Below, piece by piece: positions 40,376 to 49,391 of a DNA stretch of 64,000 bases. The notes beneath the pieces were generated by a model. That model worked only from the letters and a program-made list of their open reading frames with translations, did no database searches and was not told the DNA's origin. The first letter of the stretch is position 1. Each line of letters begins with the position of its first letter. The DNA is from Streptomyces sp. NBC_00654 (GTDB lineage: Bacteria > Actinomycetota > Actinomycetes > Streptomycetales > Streptomycetaceae), in contig NZ_JAPEOB010000001.1 in assembly GCF_026341775.1 (NCBI RefSeq), positions 2,046,001 to 2,110,000 on the forward strand. The letters are read 5' to 3'. The position numbers and the translations under genes were made by a program.

Positions 40376-41815
40376 GTGTTTGCAACTTCAACATCCGTCA
40401 CGCCCGCGCGAGGAACCGCCGGTCGTCGGATAGCCGCAACGGCGGCCACGGTTGGACTATTGGTCCTGGGATCCCTTGCTGGGGCCAACAGTGCCTCGGC
40501 CGATGGGGAGGACACGCATCACCAGGGTGGTGCGGTGGCCACTCTTGACGGACTGAAGACGTTCGACTCGGCCCGTCTCGACATCGGTGACGGTAGGACA
40601 AAGAACATCTCCGCAGGACTGTTCGAGATGACTGTCGAGGGCGGCGGTCGACTGCAGACATACTGCATCGACATCCACAACCCGACTCAGAGCAAGGCCA
40701 AATACCTTGAGACCCCGTGGGGTCAGACGTCGCTCGGCGTGAACAAGGACGCCGGAAAGATCCTCTGGATCCTCCGGAACTCGTACCCGCAGGCCGCCGA
40801 TCTGGGGGCGCTCGCCCAGAAGGCGGGCGCCGGGGAGCTCACCTCCAAGACGGCCGCCGCCGGCACCCAGGTCGCCATCTGGCGGATCTCGGACGGGGTG
40901 AAGGTCGAGGCCAAGAACGAACAGGCCGAGAAGCTCGCGGACTGGCTCGAGTCTCAGGCCCAGAACCTTCAGGAGCCGAAGACCTCTCTGACGCTGGAGC
41001 CGAACGCGGTATCCGGCAAGTCGGGGGACAAGCTCGGTCCTGTGAAGGTGCGCACCGACGCCGACCGGGTTACCGTCGCTGCCAATGCCGACGGCCTGGC
41101 GGCAGGGGTCAAGGTGACCGACAAGAACGGTCAGCCCGTCACGTCGGCCGTCAACGGCACCGATCTGTACTTCGACGTGCCCGCGGGCACGGCCGACGGC
41201 AGGGCCTCGCTCACGGCCAAGGCGACCACACAGGTTCCGGTCGGCCGGGCGTTCGCGAGCCCGAGCAAGAGCCAGACACAGATATTGGCCGGCTCCACCG
41301 AATCCACGATCGCCGCGGAAGCAACGGCGAACTGGGCCTCGAAGGGTGCTATCCCCTCGGTCACGGCCGAGAAGAACTGCACCGCGGGCGGCATCGACGT
41401 CAAGGCCGCCAACGAGGGCGACGCCCCCTTCACCTTCGAGCTCGGCGGTGTCAAGCACACGGTCGGCGCAGGCGAGACGAAGAGCGTGACGGTACCTGTC
41501 GGTGAGGACGAGGCGTACGACTTCACCATCGTCGGCCCCAACGGCTTCTCAGAGCGTTTCCAGGGCGTCCTGGACTGCGAGACTCAGGGCACTCCGGCCC
41601 CGGGCACGGGCGGTGGCGGGGAGACCCCGTCTTCCAGCCCGAGCCCTACTCCGATCAAGGGCACGACGGGCGGCACGACCGGGGGCAGTGGTGATCTCGC
41701 GGAGACCGGCGGCTCCAGCGCCACACCGGTGATCGCAGGCGTAGCGGCGGCCTTCGTGGCCGCGGGCGGTGCGGCGGTATTCATCCTGCGCAGGAAGAAG
41801 ACCGCTGGTCAGTAG
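40376..41815 (+). CDS. Sortase-anchored surface protein with a thioester (TQXA) domain
   Basis: 479 aa, GTG 40376. Signal peptide to about residue 42 (ends NSASA). A TQXA thioester domain follows: C97 in TYCIDIHNP and Q165 in GTQVAIWRI are the residues that form an internal Cys-Gln thioester able to bond covalently to amines on a target surface. After a middle beta region and a Gly/Thr/Pro/Ser stalk comes the sorting signal LAETG (441-445), a membrane helix and KKTAGQ-type positive tail. LAxTG is the substrate type of class E sortases in Streptomyces. Likely an adhesin of aerial hyphae or substrate attachment. The lone gene ends in a strong terminator. Confidence 0.9.
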   Translation: MFATSTSVTPARGTAGRRIAATAATVGLLVLGSLAGANSASADGEDTHHQGGAVATLDGLKTFDSARLDIGDGRTKNISAGLFEMTVEGGGRLQTYCIDIHNPTQSKAKYLETPWGQTSLGVNKDAGKILWILRNSYPQAADLGALAQKAGAGELTSKTAAAGTQVAIWRISDGVKVEAKNEQAEKLADWLESQAQNLQEPKTSLTLEPNAVSGKSGDKLGPVKVRTDADRVTVAANADGLAAGVKVTDKNGQPVTSAVNGTDLYFDVPAGTADGRASLTAKATTQVPVGRAFASPSKSQTQILAGSTESTIAAEATANWASKGAIPSVTAEKNCTAGGIDVKAANEGDAPFTFELGGVKHTVGAGETKSVTVPVGEDEAYDFTIVGPNGFSERFQGVLDCETQGTPAPGTGGGGETPSSSPSPTPIKGTTGGTTGGSGDLAETGGSSATPVIAGVAAAFVAAGGAAVFILRRKKTAGQ

Positions 41816-41836
41816 TCGGCGGGTAGGTGACTGACA

Positions 41837-41864
41837 GGCCCGGCACGCCCACGCGTGCCGGGCC
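41837..41864 (+). terminator. Terminator after the thioester protein
   Basis: 11-pair stem (41837-41847 with 41854-41864), 6-base loop, no U-run. Confidence 0.8.
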
Positions 41865-41972
41865 CGTCGCATTCACGTTGTCATCGGGATCCCATAGTCT
41901 GCGGAGGGACTGCCGCAGGGTGGGGTGACACCTGACCGGGCTTGCCGAGAGGCGGCCCGGAAGGATGTCGCA

Positions 41973-42145
41973 GTACCCAAGCCCGGTCCGGAGGAGTTCC
42001 GCGAGGACGTCGTGCGGGTCGCGCGTATCCGCGAGCCCGGCGTCACGCTGGAACAGATCGCCGCCGACCTCGGCGTCCACCCGATCACCCTGCCGAAGTG
42101 GCTGCGTCGCGCCGACACCGACGAGGACGCCAGGCCCGCAGGCGG
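41973..42145 (+). pseudogene. IS3-family transposase OrfA fragment (N-terminal helix-turn-helix only)
   Basis: Translation in this frame gives VPKPGPEEFREDVVRVARI, then GVTLEQIAADLGVHPITL and WLRRADTDEDARP, clearly the start of an IS3-family OrfA (Tnp_1 helix-turn-helix). The start codon is lost (GTA in place of ATG) and similarity ends after about 57 residues, where the zipper and OrfB should follow. No terminal repeats found. It lies between the surface protein terminator and the LuxR regulator, so it is an old insertion remnant. Confidence 0.8.
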
Positions 42146-42205
42146 ACGAGCCGGTGCCGCGGGCCCGTGGGCGTACCGGAAGCGGACGAGTCGGGTCCGT
42201 GTGCG

Positions 42206-45200
42206 ATGCTCGGCGATGTGGAGACCAGGTCCGTCAGCCCCGTGTTCGTCGGCCGAGCCGAGGAACTCGCCTCGCTCACCGATGCGCTCGCCCGCGCCGC
42301 CGCGGGCGAGCCGCAGGCGTTGCTGATCGGCGGAGAGGCGGGCGTCGGCAAGACCCGCCTGGTCGAGGAATTCCTCACCGCGGCCCATCGCCGCGAGGCG
42401 GTCGTCGCCGTCGGCGGCTGTGTGGAGATCGGCGCCGACGGACTCCCCTTCGCCCCCTTCTCCACGGCCCTGCGCGCCCTGCGCCGCACCCTGCCCGAGG
42501 AGATGGCCGCGGCCTGCTCCGGACAGGAGGGCGAGCTGGCCCGGCTGCTGCCCGAGCTCGGCGAGGCCGACCGGGACGCGACCGACGAGCACAGCACCGC
42601 CCGCCTCTTCGAACTCACCGCACGGCTCCTGGAGCGCATCTCGGCGGACCGTACGGCCGTCCTCGTCCTGGAGGACCTGCACTGGGCCGACGCCTCCACC
42701 CGGCATCTGCTCGCCTACCTCTTCCGCACCCTGCGCAGCGGCCGGCTCGTCGTTGTCGGCACCTACCGCGCCGACGACATCCACCGCCGTCACCCCCTGC
42801 GCCCGCTGCTGGCGGAGCTGGACCGGCTGCGCACCGTACGCCGGGTCGAACTGGCCCGGTTCAGCCATGCCGAGGTACGCCGCCAGCTCAGCGGCATCCT
42901 CTCCGTGGCGCCCGAGGCGGCCCTGGTCGACGACATCTTCGAGCGCTCCGACGGCAACGCCTTCTTCGTGGAGGAACTGGCCCGCAGCCTGGAGTGCTGC
43001 GGAGACAGCTCCGGCCTCTCCGATTCGCTGCGCGACCTGCTCCTGGTCCGTGTCGAAGCCCTCCCCGACGACGCCCAGAAAGTCGCCAGGATCGTCGCCG
43101 AGGGCGGCTCCACCGTCGAGCACGCACTGCTGGCCGCGGTGGCCGGGCTCACCGAGGACGACCTCATCGAGGCCCTGCGCGCCGCCGTGGGCGCCAACCT
43201 GCTGCAACCCGCACCCGACTTCGACGGCTACCGCTTCCGCCACTCGCTGGTCCGCGAGGCCGTCAGCGACGACCTGCTGCCCGGCGAGCGCTCACGCCTC
43301 AACCGCCGCTACGGCGAGGCCCTGGAGGCCGACCCCGCACTCGTCCGGGCCGACGAACGCGCCACCCGCCTCGCCAGCTACTGGTACGCCGCACACGACC
43401 CGGCCAAGGCCCTGCCCGCCGTACTGAAGGCATCCGTCGAGGCCCGCCGCCGCTTCGCCCACTCCGAGCAACTGCGGCTGCTGGAGCGGGCCATGGAGCT
43501 GTGGGACGAGGTACCCGACGAGGTACGCCGCACCCTGCGCCCCATCGACTACGCCGAGGTCTACCCGGGCTGCGGCGGTGACCCCGACAGCACCCCGCTG
43601 CGCTATCTCGACCTGATGGCCGAAGCCACTGTCGCCGCACGCTTCGGCGGGGACCGCGAGCGGGCCCTGGCCATCTCGAAGAAGGCCATGCGGGTCGTGG
43701 ACGCCGAGGGCGACCCGCTGCGCGCCGCCTGGTTCTGGGTGCAGCGCTCGCGGCTCATGCAGGACCTCACCCGGGGCGACGGATGGGAGGAGCTGGCCAC
43801 GGCCCAGGAACTGGTCCGCGGACTGCCCCCGTCCGCCGTGCACGCCGATGTCCTCACCAGTGTGGCGGGCTGGAGCGCCCTGCACCGCCCGGGGCCGCAG
43901 ACGCTCGCCGACGCCGACCGGGCGGTGGAGTACGCCAGGCTCATCGGCGACGAGTACATCGAACTGCACGCCCGGCTCACCCGGGGAATGCTCATCGCCG
44001 ACGCGGGCGGCATCGACGAAGGGATCGCGGAGATGTACGCGGTCCGCGACCGCGCCGACGAACTGCAGCTCGTCCACCTGGTGGGCCGGGCCGGAATCAA
44101 CCTCCCGTCGTCGCTGGAATCCATGGGCCGCTCCCTGGAGGCCGTCGCCGCCGCCGACCACGGTATCGAGGTCTGCCACAACCACGGCCTCGCCGACACG
44201 GAGGCCTGGGTCCGCTCCAACCAGTCCCAGTCCTACTTCTCGCTCGGCCACTGGGCGGAGAGCCGGGCGGCCGCCGACGCGGCGGGCCTCCTGGCCCAGT
44301 CCCGCAAGTCCCGCGGGCTCGTCGCCGCCCGCCGTACCGAACTGGCCCTGGCCCGGGGCGACCTCGCCGAGGCCGAGGAGCAACTGTCCCTCACCCGGCG
44401 CATGTTCGGGCTCCATGACCCGCAGCCCCAGCATCTGATCACCCCGGTCCGGCACGCCATGGCCATCGCCGCCCAGCAGGGACGCCTGACCGAGGCACGG
44501 GCCGCGTTCGACAGCCTGGCCGAGCGGGACTTCGCCCCCGGCACCCAGTGGCACTCCCTGCCGCTGCTCCATGTCGCCGCGTCGATCGAGGCGGACGCCC
44601 GGGGGCTGCCCGCGGCCGACCCCGGCCGCCCCGCCGTTCTCGCACGCATCCGCGGCCACCTCAAGAAGCTGCCGATGCTGGTCCCGGTCTGGGCCGCCCA
44701 CGGCGCCCTGGTCGAAGCCGAACTGGCCCGCGCGGAGGGCACCGACACCCCTGCCCACTGGTCCCGTGCCGCCGAGGCGTTCGCCCCGCTCCACCGCCCG
44801 TACGAGCTGGCGCAGGTACAGCTCCGCTGGGCCGAGGCGCTCCTGATCGCCCCCGGCGACCGGACCGACGCGACGGCCCTGCTGCGCGAGGCGCACTCCA
44901 CCGCGGGGCGGCTGGGCGCCCGGCCGCTGGCCGAGAACGTCGAACTGCTCGCCGGCCGCGCGCGGATCGCGCTGGAGGCTCCGGCCCGGACCGGTGAGTC
45001 CGAGATCCACCCCGCGGTCCTGGTCCCGTCGAACGCCCCGGGAGGCACCGTACGGGACGGTGCCGGGCACCCGGGTGCGGGGGAGCCGGACCCGGCGCTG
45101 GCCGCAGTGGAGTCCTTCGGCCTGACCCCGCGCGAACAGGATGTGCACCGGCTGGTCGCGGCCGGGCACACCAACCGCCGGATCGCCGAGGAGCTGTACA

Positions 45201-45316
45201 TCTCGCCGAAGACGGCGAGCGTGCACGTCTCCAACATCCTGGCCAAGCTCGGTGTCTCCAGCCGGGGGGAAGCGGCCGCACTCGCGCACCGGCTGCGGCT
45301 CTACCCGGCGCGCTAG
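42206..45316 (+). CDS. Large ATP-binding LuxR-family (LAL) transcriptional regulator
   Basis: 1036 aa from ATG 42206; start uncertain because no good Shine-Dalgarno precedes it, and GTG 42218 is an alternative. AAA_16 domain: FVGRAEELASL, Walker A GGEAGVGKTRLVEEF, Walker B VLVLEDLHWADAS. A long helical TPR-like middle follows, then a C-terminal LuxR helix-turn-helix (LTPREQDVHRLVAAGHTNRR). Such LAL regulators often control specialised metabolite or sugar genes. The upstream IS3 remnant may have cut off the original promoter or first codons. Confidence 0.88.
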   Translation: MLGDVETRSVSPVFVGRAEELASLTDALARAAAGEPQALLIGGEAGVGKTRLVEEFLTAAHRREAVVAVGGCVEIGADGLPFAPFSTALRALRRTLPEEMAAACSGQEGELARLLPELGEADRDATDEHSTARLFELTARLLERISADRTAVLVLEDLHWADASTRHLLAYLFRTLRSGRLVVVGTYRADDIHRRHPLRPLLAELDRLRTVRRVELARFSHAEVRRQLSGILSVAPEAALVDDIFERSDGNAFFVEELARSLECCGDSSGLSDSLRDLLLVRVEALPDDAQKVARIVAEGGSTVEHALLAAVAGLTEDDLIEALRAAVGANLLQPAPDFDGYRFRHSLVREAVSDDLLPGERSRLNRRYGEALEADPALVRADERATRLASYWYAAHDPAKALPAVLKASVEARRRFAHSEQLRLLERAMELWDEVPDEVRRTLRPIDYAEVYPGCGGDPDSTPLRYLDLMAEATVAARFGGDRERALAISKKAMRVVDAEGDPLRAAWFWVQRSRLMQDLTRGDGWEELATAQELVRGLPPSAVHADVLTSVAGWSALHRPGPQTLADADRAVEYARLIGDEYIELHARLTRGMLIADAGGIDEGIAEMYAVRDRADELQLVHLVGRAGINLPSSLESMGRSLEAVAAADHGIEVCHNHGLADTEAWVRSNQSQSYFSLGHWAESRAAADAAGLLAQSRKSRGLVAARRTELALARGDLAEAEEQLSLTRRMFGLHDPQPQHLITPVRHAMAIAAQQGRLTEARAAFDSLAERDFAPGTQWHSLPLLHVAASIEADARGLPAADPGRPAVLARIRGHLKKLPMLVPVWAAHGALVEAELARAEGTDTPAHWSRAAEAFAPLHRPYELAQVQLRWAEALLIAPGDRTDATALLREAHSTAGRLGARPLAENVELLAGRARIALEAPARTGESEIHPAVLVPSNAPGGTVRDGAGHPGAGEPDPALAAVESFGLTPREQDVHRLVAAGHTNRRIAEELYISPKTASVHVSNILAKLGVSSRGEAAALAHRLRLYPAR

Positions 45317-45363
45317 GTGTATTGACCCTCAGCAACGGCGGGGTCCGCCTCCGTGCGGTCCGG

Positions 45364-45585
45364 TTAGTCCGTGTCCGTGCGGTCCGTGTCGTCCGTCTCC
45401 GTGTCGTCCCTCTCGCGGGCTGCCATCCCGGGGGCGCGCACCGTCACCTTCCCGGAGGCCAGGTCTATCGGCCCCCGCCCCGGATCGCCGACCCCGAGGT
45501 CGACCCGGCTCAGCTCCAGCCGCTTCTGCTCCTCGGACGTGTGCCGACGACCCGGGGCGAACAGCTCCTCGAAGAAATTGAACAC
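45364..45585 (-). CDS. DUF6191 domain small protein
   Basis: 73 aa from GTG 45585 with GGAGGGAG 7 bases upstream (frame is open further to 45618). FNFFEELFAPGRRHTSEEQ and LELSRVDLGVGDPGRGPIDL are the family's landmarks; the end is Asp/Thr-rich. Function unknown. Same strand as the sugar dehydrogenase and convergent with the LuxR gene, only 36 bases after the dehydrogenase gene, so possibly co-transcribed. Confidence 0.75.
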   Translation of the reverse strand: MFNFFEELFAPGRRHTSEEQKRLELSRVDLGVGDPGRGPIDLASGKVTVRAPGMAARERDDTETDDTDRTDTD

Positions 45586-45621
45586 CGGCCGTGCTCCCTC
45601 CGACACACCCCGCGTCACGCG

Positions 45622-46866
45622 TCAGCCGACCTCCAGCAACAGGATCCGGTCGTCCCCCGGCTTCGGGGTCCCGCGCCCGTCCGTATTGCTGGTGACCAGC
45701 CACAGCTTGTCGCCGCCCGCGCTCACCACCGTGCGCAGACGGCCGTACTTCCCTTCCAGGAACGACTGGGGTGCCGCCAATGGTTCCTTGTCCGCCGTCC
45801 CGGACAGCGGGATCCGCCAGAGCCGCTCCCCGCGCAGGCCCGCCATCCAGACCGAGCCCGCGGCGAACGCGATTCCGCTCGGCGAGGCCTCGGAGGTCTT
45901 CCACTGGGCCACCGGGTCGACGAACCCCCGCTCGCCCCTCCTGCCCTCGGCATCGGGCCAGCCGTAGTTGCGGCCGGGCTCGATCCGGTTCAGCTCGTCC
46001 CAGGTGTCCTGGCCGAACTCGGACGCCCACAGCTGCTTCTGCCCGTCCCAGGCCAGCCCCTGCACATTGCGGTGGCCGTACGAGTACACCACCGAGTCCG
46101 CCGAGGGGTTGCCGTGCACCGGCTCCCCGTCGGGGGTCATCCGCAGGATCTTGCCCGCCAGCGACTCCTGGTCCTGGGCCAGTCCGGTGTCCCCGGTCTC
46201 GCCCGTGCCCGCGTACAGCATGCGGTCCGGACCGAAGGCGATCCGGCCGCCGTTGTGGATGGCGCCCTTCGGGATGCCCCGCAGGATCGTGTCGGGTGCG
46301 CCCAGTTGCTGACCGGCCGGGCGTTGTTCGTCGTACTGCATCCGCGCGATCCGGTTGTCGGACTCGGTGGTGAAGTAGGCGTACACCAGATGGTCCGCAC
46401 CGTACGTGGCGGACACCGCGAGCCCCAGCAGCCCGCCCTCACCTGCCGGGGACACCCCCGGGACGGAGCCCAGCAGGGTCTGCTTCCCGCTCTTCCCGTC
46501 GATCCGCCGGATCGTGGCCCCGTCGCGCGAGGCGACCAGCAGATCGCCACCCGGAAGAGCCGCCAGCCCCCAGGGCGACTTGAGCCCCTCGGTGAGTGTC
46601 GAGACCACCTTCACCGACCCCTTGGCCGGGGGCAGGCCGGGCGACGGGGTGGCCGGGGCCGGGGAAGCGGAACCCGTCCTCGGAGAGGGGGAGGCGTCAC
46701 CGTCCCGTCCCTTCGTGCCCGCCGTCCCGTCCGTGGACGAACAGGCGGCGGAGAACAGCAGCGAGGCCGTGGCCAGCACGGCCACCGCCCCCCTGCGCAC
46801 CGCGGGGACTTGCACAGACCCGAACACCGCACCGCGCACAGCACTGATCCTTTCCGAGGGCCGCAT
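45622..46866 (-). CDS. PQQ-dependent sugar dehydrogenase-like lipoprotein
   Basis: About 414 aa; start ATG 46866 chosen (GTG 46872 and 46869 also in frame; TAAGAA precedes). A lipoprotein signal LLFSAAC with Cys near residue 42 is followed by a Ser/Pro/Thr linker. The rest is a six-bladed propeller of the glucose/sorbosone dehydrogenase family (GSDH): GLKSPWGLAALPGGDLLV, IHNGGRIAFGPD, SYGHRNVQGLAWD, ELNRIEPGRNYGWP. Works outside the membrane, oxidising a sugar if PQQ is available; PQQ supply is not visible here. Same strand as the aldo/keto reductase 66 bases upstream. Confidence 0.9.
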   Translation of the reverse strand: MRPSERISAVRGAVFGSVQVPAVRRGAVAVLATASLLFSAACSSTDGTAGTKGRDGDASPSPRTGSASPAPATPSPGLPPAKGSVKVVSTLTEGLKSPWGLAALPGGDLLVASRDGATIRRIDGKSGKQTLLGSVPGVSPAGEGGLLGLAVSATYGADHLVYAYFTTESDNRIARMQYDEQRPAGQQLGAPDTILRGIPKGAIHNGGRIAFGPDRMLYAGTGETGDTGLAQDQESLAGKILRMTPDGEPVHGNPSADSVVYSYGHRNVQGLAWDGQKQLWASEFGQDTWDELNRIEPGRNYGWPDAEGRRGERGFVDPVAQWKTSEASPSGIAFAAGSVWMAGLRGERLWRIPLSGTADKEPLAAPQSFLEGKYGRLRTVVSAGGDKLWLVTSNTDGRGTPKPGDDRILLLEVG

Positions 46867-46932
46867 CACCACTGTTCTTACACCGTGGGCCCGCCCGGGG
46901 TTCGCGATGCCGCCGATTCTCCGGCTGTCGGC

Positions 46933-47925
46933 TCAGTCCCACGACTCGCGGGCACGCGGCAGGGCGGCGATCTCGGCCAGATCCCGGTCCAAAAGCCTCA
47001 GTTCCGCGGCTCCCGCGTTCTCCACGGCCCACTGCTCCCGCTTCGCACCCGGCACGGCCACCACATGCGGCCCCTGCCGCAGCACCCACGCCAGCGCCAC
47101 CTGCGCCACCGTCGCGCCGTGCCGCTCCGCGATCCGGCGCAGCCCGGCGACCACCGGCTGGTTCGCGGCCATCATCTCCGCCGTGAACCGGGGGTGCCTG
47201 GCCCGCGGATCGTCCGGCTCGAAGCCCTGCCCCGGCTTCAGCGTCCCCGTCAGATAGCCGCTGCCCAGCGGCATCGCGGCCAGCAGGCCCACGCCGCGCG
47301 CCGCGCACCAGGGCAGCAGCGTCTCCAGCGCCTCCGGCGACCAGACGGAGAGCTCCGCCTCGACCGCGCTGACCGGAAAGACCTGCTGGACCCGCTCCAG
47401 CTGCCGGATCGTTCCGTCATGCATCCCCGCCCCGGACCGGCGCGGGGCCCGCGCCCCCACCGCGCACAGGCCCAGCGCCCGTACCTTGCCCGCGGTCACC
47501 AGGTCGGCCATCGCGCCCCAGGTCTCCTCCACCGGGACCTCGGGATCCGCCCGGTGCAGCTGGTAGAGGTCGATCACCTCGGTCTGGAGCCGCCGGAGCG
47601 AGGCGTCGCAGGCCCGCCGCACATAGCCGGGCCGCCCGTTGGCCACGATGTGCTGATCCCCCACCAGCAGCCCGCACTTGGTCGAGACGAACGCCTGGGA
47701 GCGGCGCCCCTTCAGCGCGCGGCCGACCAGCAGCTCATTGGTGAACGGGCCGTACATGTCCGCGGTGTCGAGCAGCCGGACACCCGCGTCGAGCGCGGCG
47801 TGCACGGTTCGCAACGAACGGTCACCGAGCCGCTGCGACGCGCTGTACCCCCAGCTCATCGGCATGCAGCCCAGCCCCACCGCGCCGACGGCGAGCCCTG
47901 CCGCACCGATAGTCCTGCGCTCCAA
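46933..47925 (-). CDS. Aldo/keto reductase
   Basis: 330 aa; TTG start at 47925, with GGGAGGG 10 bases upstream; the frame runs on upstream but the family begins RRTIGAAGLAVGAVGLGC. Catalytic Asp/Tyr in DTADMYGPFTNE, Lys in STKCG and His in QLHRADP are intact; VVAVPGAKREQW is the NADP-binding end. NADPH-dependent reduction of an aldehyde or ketone; substrate not decidable. Divergent from the hydroxyacid dehydrogenase. Confidence 0.9.
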   Translation of the reverse strand: MERRTIGAAGLAVGAVGLGCMPMSWGYSASQRLGDRSLRTVHAALDAGVRLLDTADMYGPFTNELLVGRALKGRRSQAFVSTKCGLLVGDQHIVANGRPGYVRRACDASLRRLQTEVIDLYQLHRADPEVPVEETWGAMADLVTAGKVRALGLCAVGARAPRRSGAGMHDGTIRQLERVQQVFPVSAVEAELSVWSPEALETLLPWCAARGVGLLAAMPLGSGYLTGTLKPGQGFEPDDPRARHPRFTAEMMAANQPVVAGLRRIAERHGATVAQVALAWVLRQGPHVVAVPGAKREQWAVENAGAAELRLLDRDLAEIAALPRARESWD

Positions 47926-48051
47926 CTCCCCGAACCCTCCCTCGGTCCCGCCGATGCGGGACCACACCGGACCCCAAAGTAACCTCTGCCGCCGCGCGGA
48001 CTCCGGGCAGCCGCCGCGGAGCCGCCCGGGAGCGCTCGCACACCTGTCGCA

Positions 48052-48057
48052 TAGCCT
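48052..48057 (+). promoter_or_regulatory. -10 element (TAGCCT) of the hydroxyacid dehydrogenase gene
   Basis: TAGCCT ends 7 bases before the ATG at 48065; no Shine-Dalgarno; transcript probably leaderless. Confidence 0.45.
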
Positions 48058-48064
48058 CCTGACC

Positions 48065-49015
48065 ATGACTTCTGCGACCAATACCGACGTATGGCTGCCT
48101 TTTCCGGCAGCGGAGATCGACGGGCTTCCCGAGGGCCTCGACTACCGCCTCTGGGACGGCGGTCAGGACTACCCCGCCGATCCCGCGGACTGTGCCTTCT
48201 ACGTCGTCCCGTACATGAAGGGTCCCGAGGTCGCGGTCCGCCCGCTCGCCGCCATGGGGGCGGTGCGGGTCGTCCAGACGCTCACGGCGGGGATCGACCA
48301 CGTGGAGCCGGCCCTCGGCCTGCTGCGCCCCGGGGTACGGCTGTGCAACGCCAGGGGGGTGCACGAGGCGTCCACGGCGGAACTCGCGCTGGCCCTGGTC
48401 CTGGCCTCCCTGCGCGGTTTCCCCGGCTTCGTCCACGGCCAGGACGGCGAGGAGTGGCGCTCCGGCTTCTATCCCGCACTCGCGGACAAGTCCGTCCTCA
48501 TCGTGGGATACGGCTCCATCGGTTCGGCGATCGAGGACCGGCTCGAACCCTTCGAGTGCGCGCGGGTGGTGCGCGTCGCACGCTCGGCCAGGACGACGGA
48601 GCGCGGCCCCGTGCACGCGCTCGACGACCTGCCCGCACTGCTGCCGGAGGCCGATGTCGTCATTCTGTCCACCCCGCTGAACCCCGCCTCGCAAGGCCTG
48701 GTGGACGCCCGCTTCCTCGCCGCCATGCCGGACGGTGCCCTGCTCGTGAACGTCGCACGCGGCGGTGTCGTCCGTACGGAGGCCCTGCTGTCCGAACTGG
48801 AGTCGGGCCGGCTGCGGGCGGCTCTCGACGTGACCGACCCGGAACCGCTGCCGGCGGGCCATCGCCTCTGGCATGCTCCGAATGTCCTCATCACTCCTCA
48901 TGTGGGCGGCAGTACCTCGGCGTTCGAGCCCCGGGCCAAGCGCCTGCTGGCCGCTCAGCTCACCCGGTTCGCCGCGGGGGAGCCGGTGCGCAACGTCGTA
49001 CGCACCACCGGCTGA
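48065..49015 (+). CDS. D-2-hydroxyacid dehydrogenase
   Basis: 316 aa from ATG 48065. NAD(P)-binding LIVGYGSIGSAIEDR (GxGxxG) and the active-site Arg in ARGGVV, the Glu region and His in ITPHVGGST are present. It resembles glyoxylate/hydroxypyruvate or phosphoglycerate-type enzymes but lacks the C-terminal domains of SerA, so the substrate is unknown. Leaderless start likely. Confidence 0.9.
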   Translation: MTSATNTDVWLPFPAAEIDGLPEGLDYRLWDGGQDYPADPADCAFYVVPYMKGPEVAVRPLAAMGAVRVVQTLTAGIDHVEPALGLLRPGVRLCNARGVHEASTAELALALVLASLRGFPGFVHGQDGEEWRSGFYPALADKSVLIVGYGSIGSAIEDRLEPFECARVVRVARSARTTERGPVHALDDLPALLPEADVVILSTPLNPASQGLVDARFLAAMPDGALLVNVARGGVVRTEALLSELESGRLRAALDVTDPEPLPAGHRLWHAPNVLITPHVGGSTSAFEPRAKRLLAAQLTRFAAGEPVRNVVRTTG

Positions 49016-49391
49016 GCGGCGCTCCGCGACGCTGCGGAGCGGTCCGGATGCGCCGGGTGCCGACGAAACCGCAGGTCGTCACGGAGAGTAGAGAAGCTAT
49101 GGCCCTGAGTGACGAGTCTGGTGTATCGTCCAGTCCGGGGGGGCTGCGCCGTGGAAGGACGGCGCGGGGGGAGCACCGGAACGCGAGGGGGCGACGGGCG
49201 ATGTGCTGGCCATGGAAAGACGATCCGACGCGGGGCGGGCGACGGCGGTCATCGGTGCCACCGGAGCGCGGACGGAGCCCTGAAGACGGCGCAGGCCGTC
49301 CCGTAGCCCCTGGCGGGCGGACGGGTTCCCGGACGGGCCCGGCGCCGGGCCCGAAGCCGGGGGGGCCGGGCCCGGTCCGGGGAGCCCTCCG
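49016..49391. promoter_or_regulatory. cdgE upstream region with a candidate BldD box
   Basis: 376 bases without a convincing gene. TGGCCCTGAGTGA at 49100-49112 fits the BldD consensus TNACNC(A/T)GNGTNA with one mismatch among nine fixed positions. A TATCGT hexamer at 49124-49129 would put the box at the -35 region. From about 49200 the sequence is C/G-rich. An open frame from ATG 49099 to 49395 (98 codons, Arg-rich) overlaps cdgE by GTGA; its third-position bias is weak and I regard it as unlikely. Confidence 0.5.

Noticed and set aside
45322..47982. 886-aa plus-strand open frame
   Set aside because: Antisense to the DUF6191, sugar dehydrogenase and aldo/keto reductase genes, which have clear family motifs.
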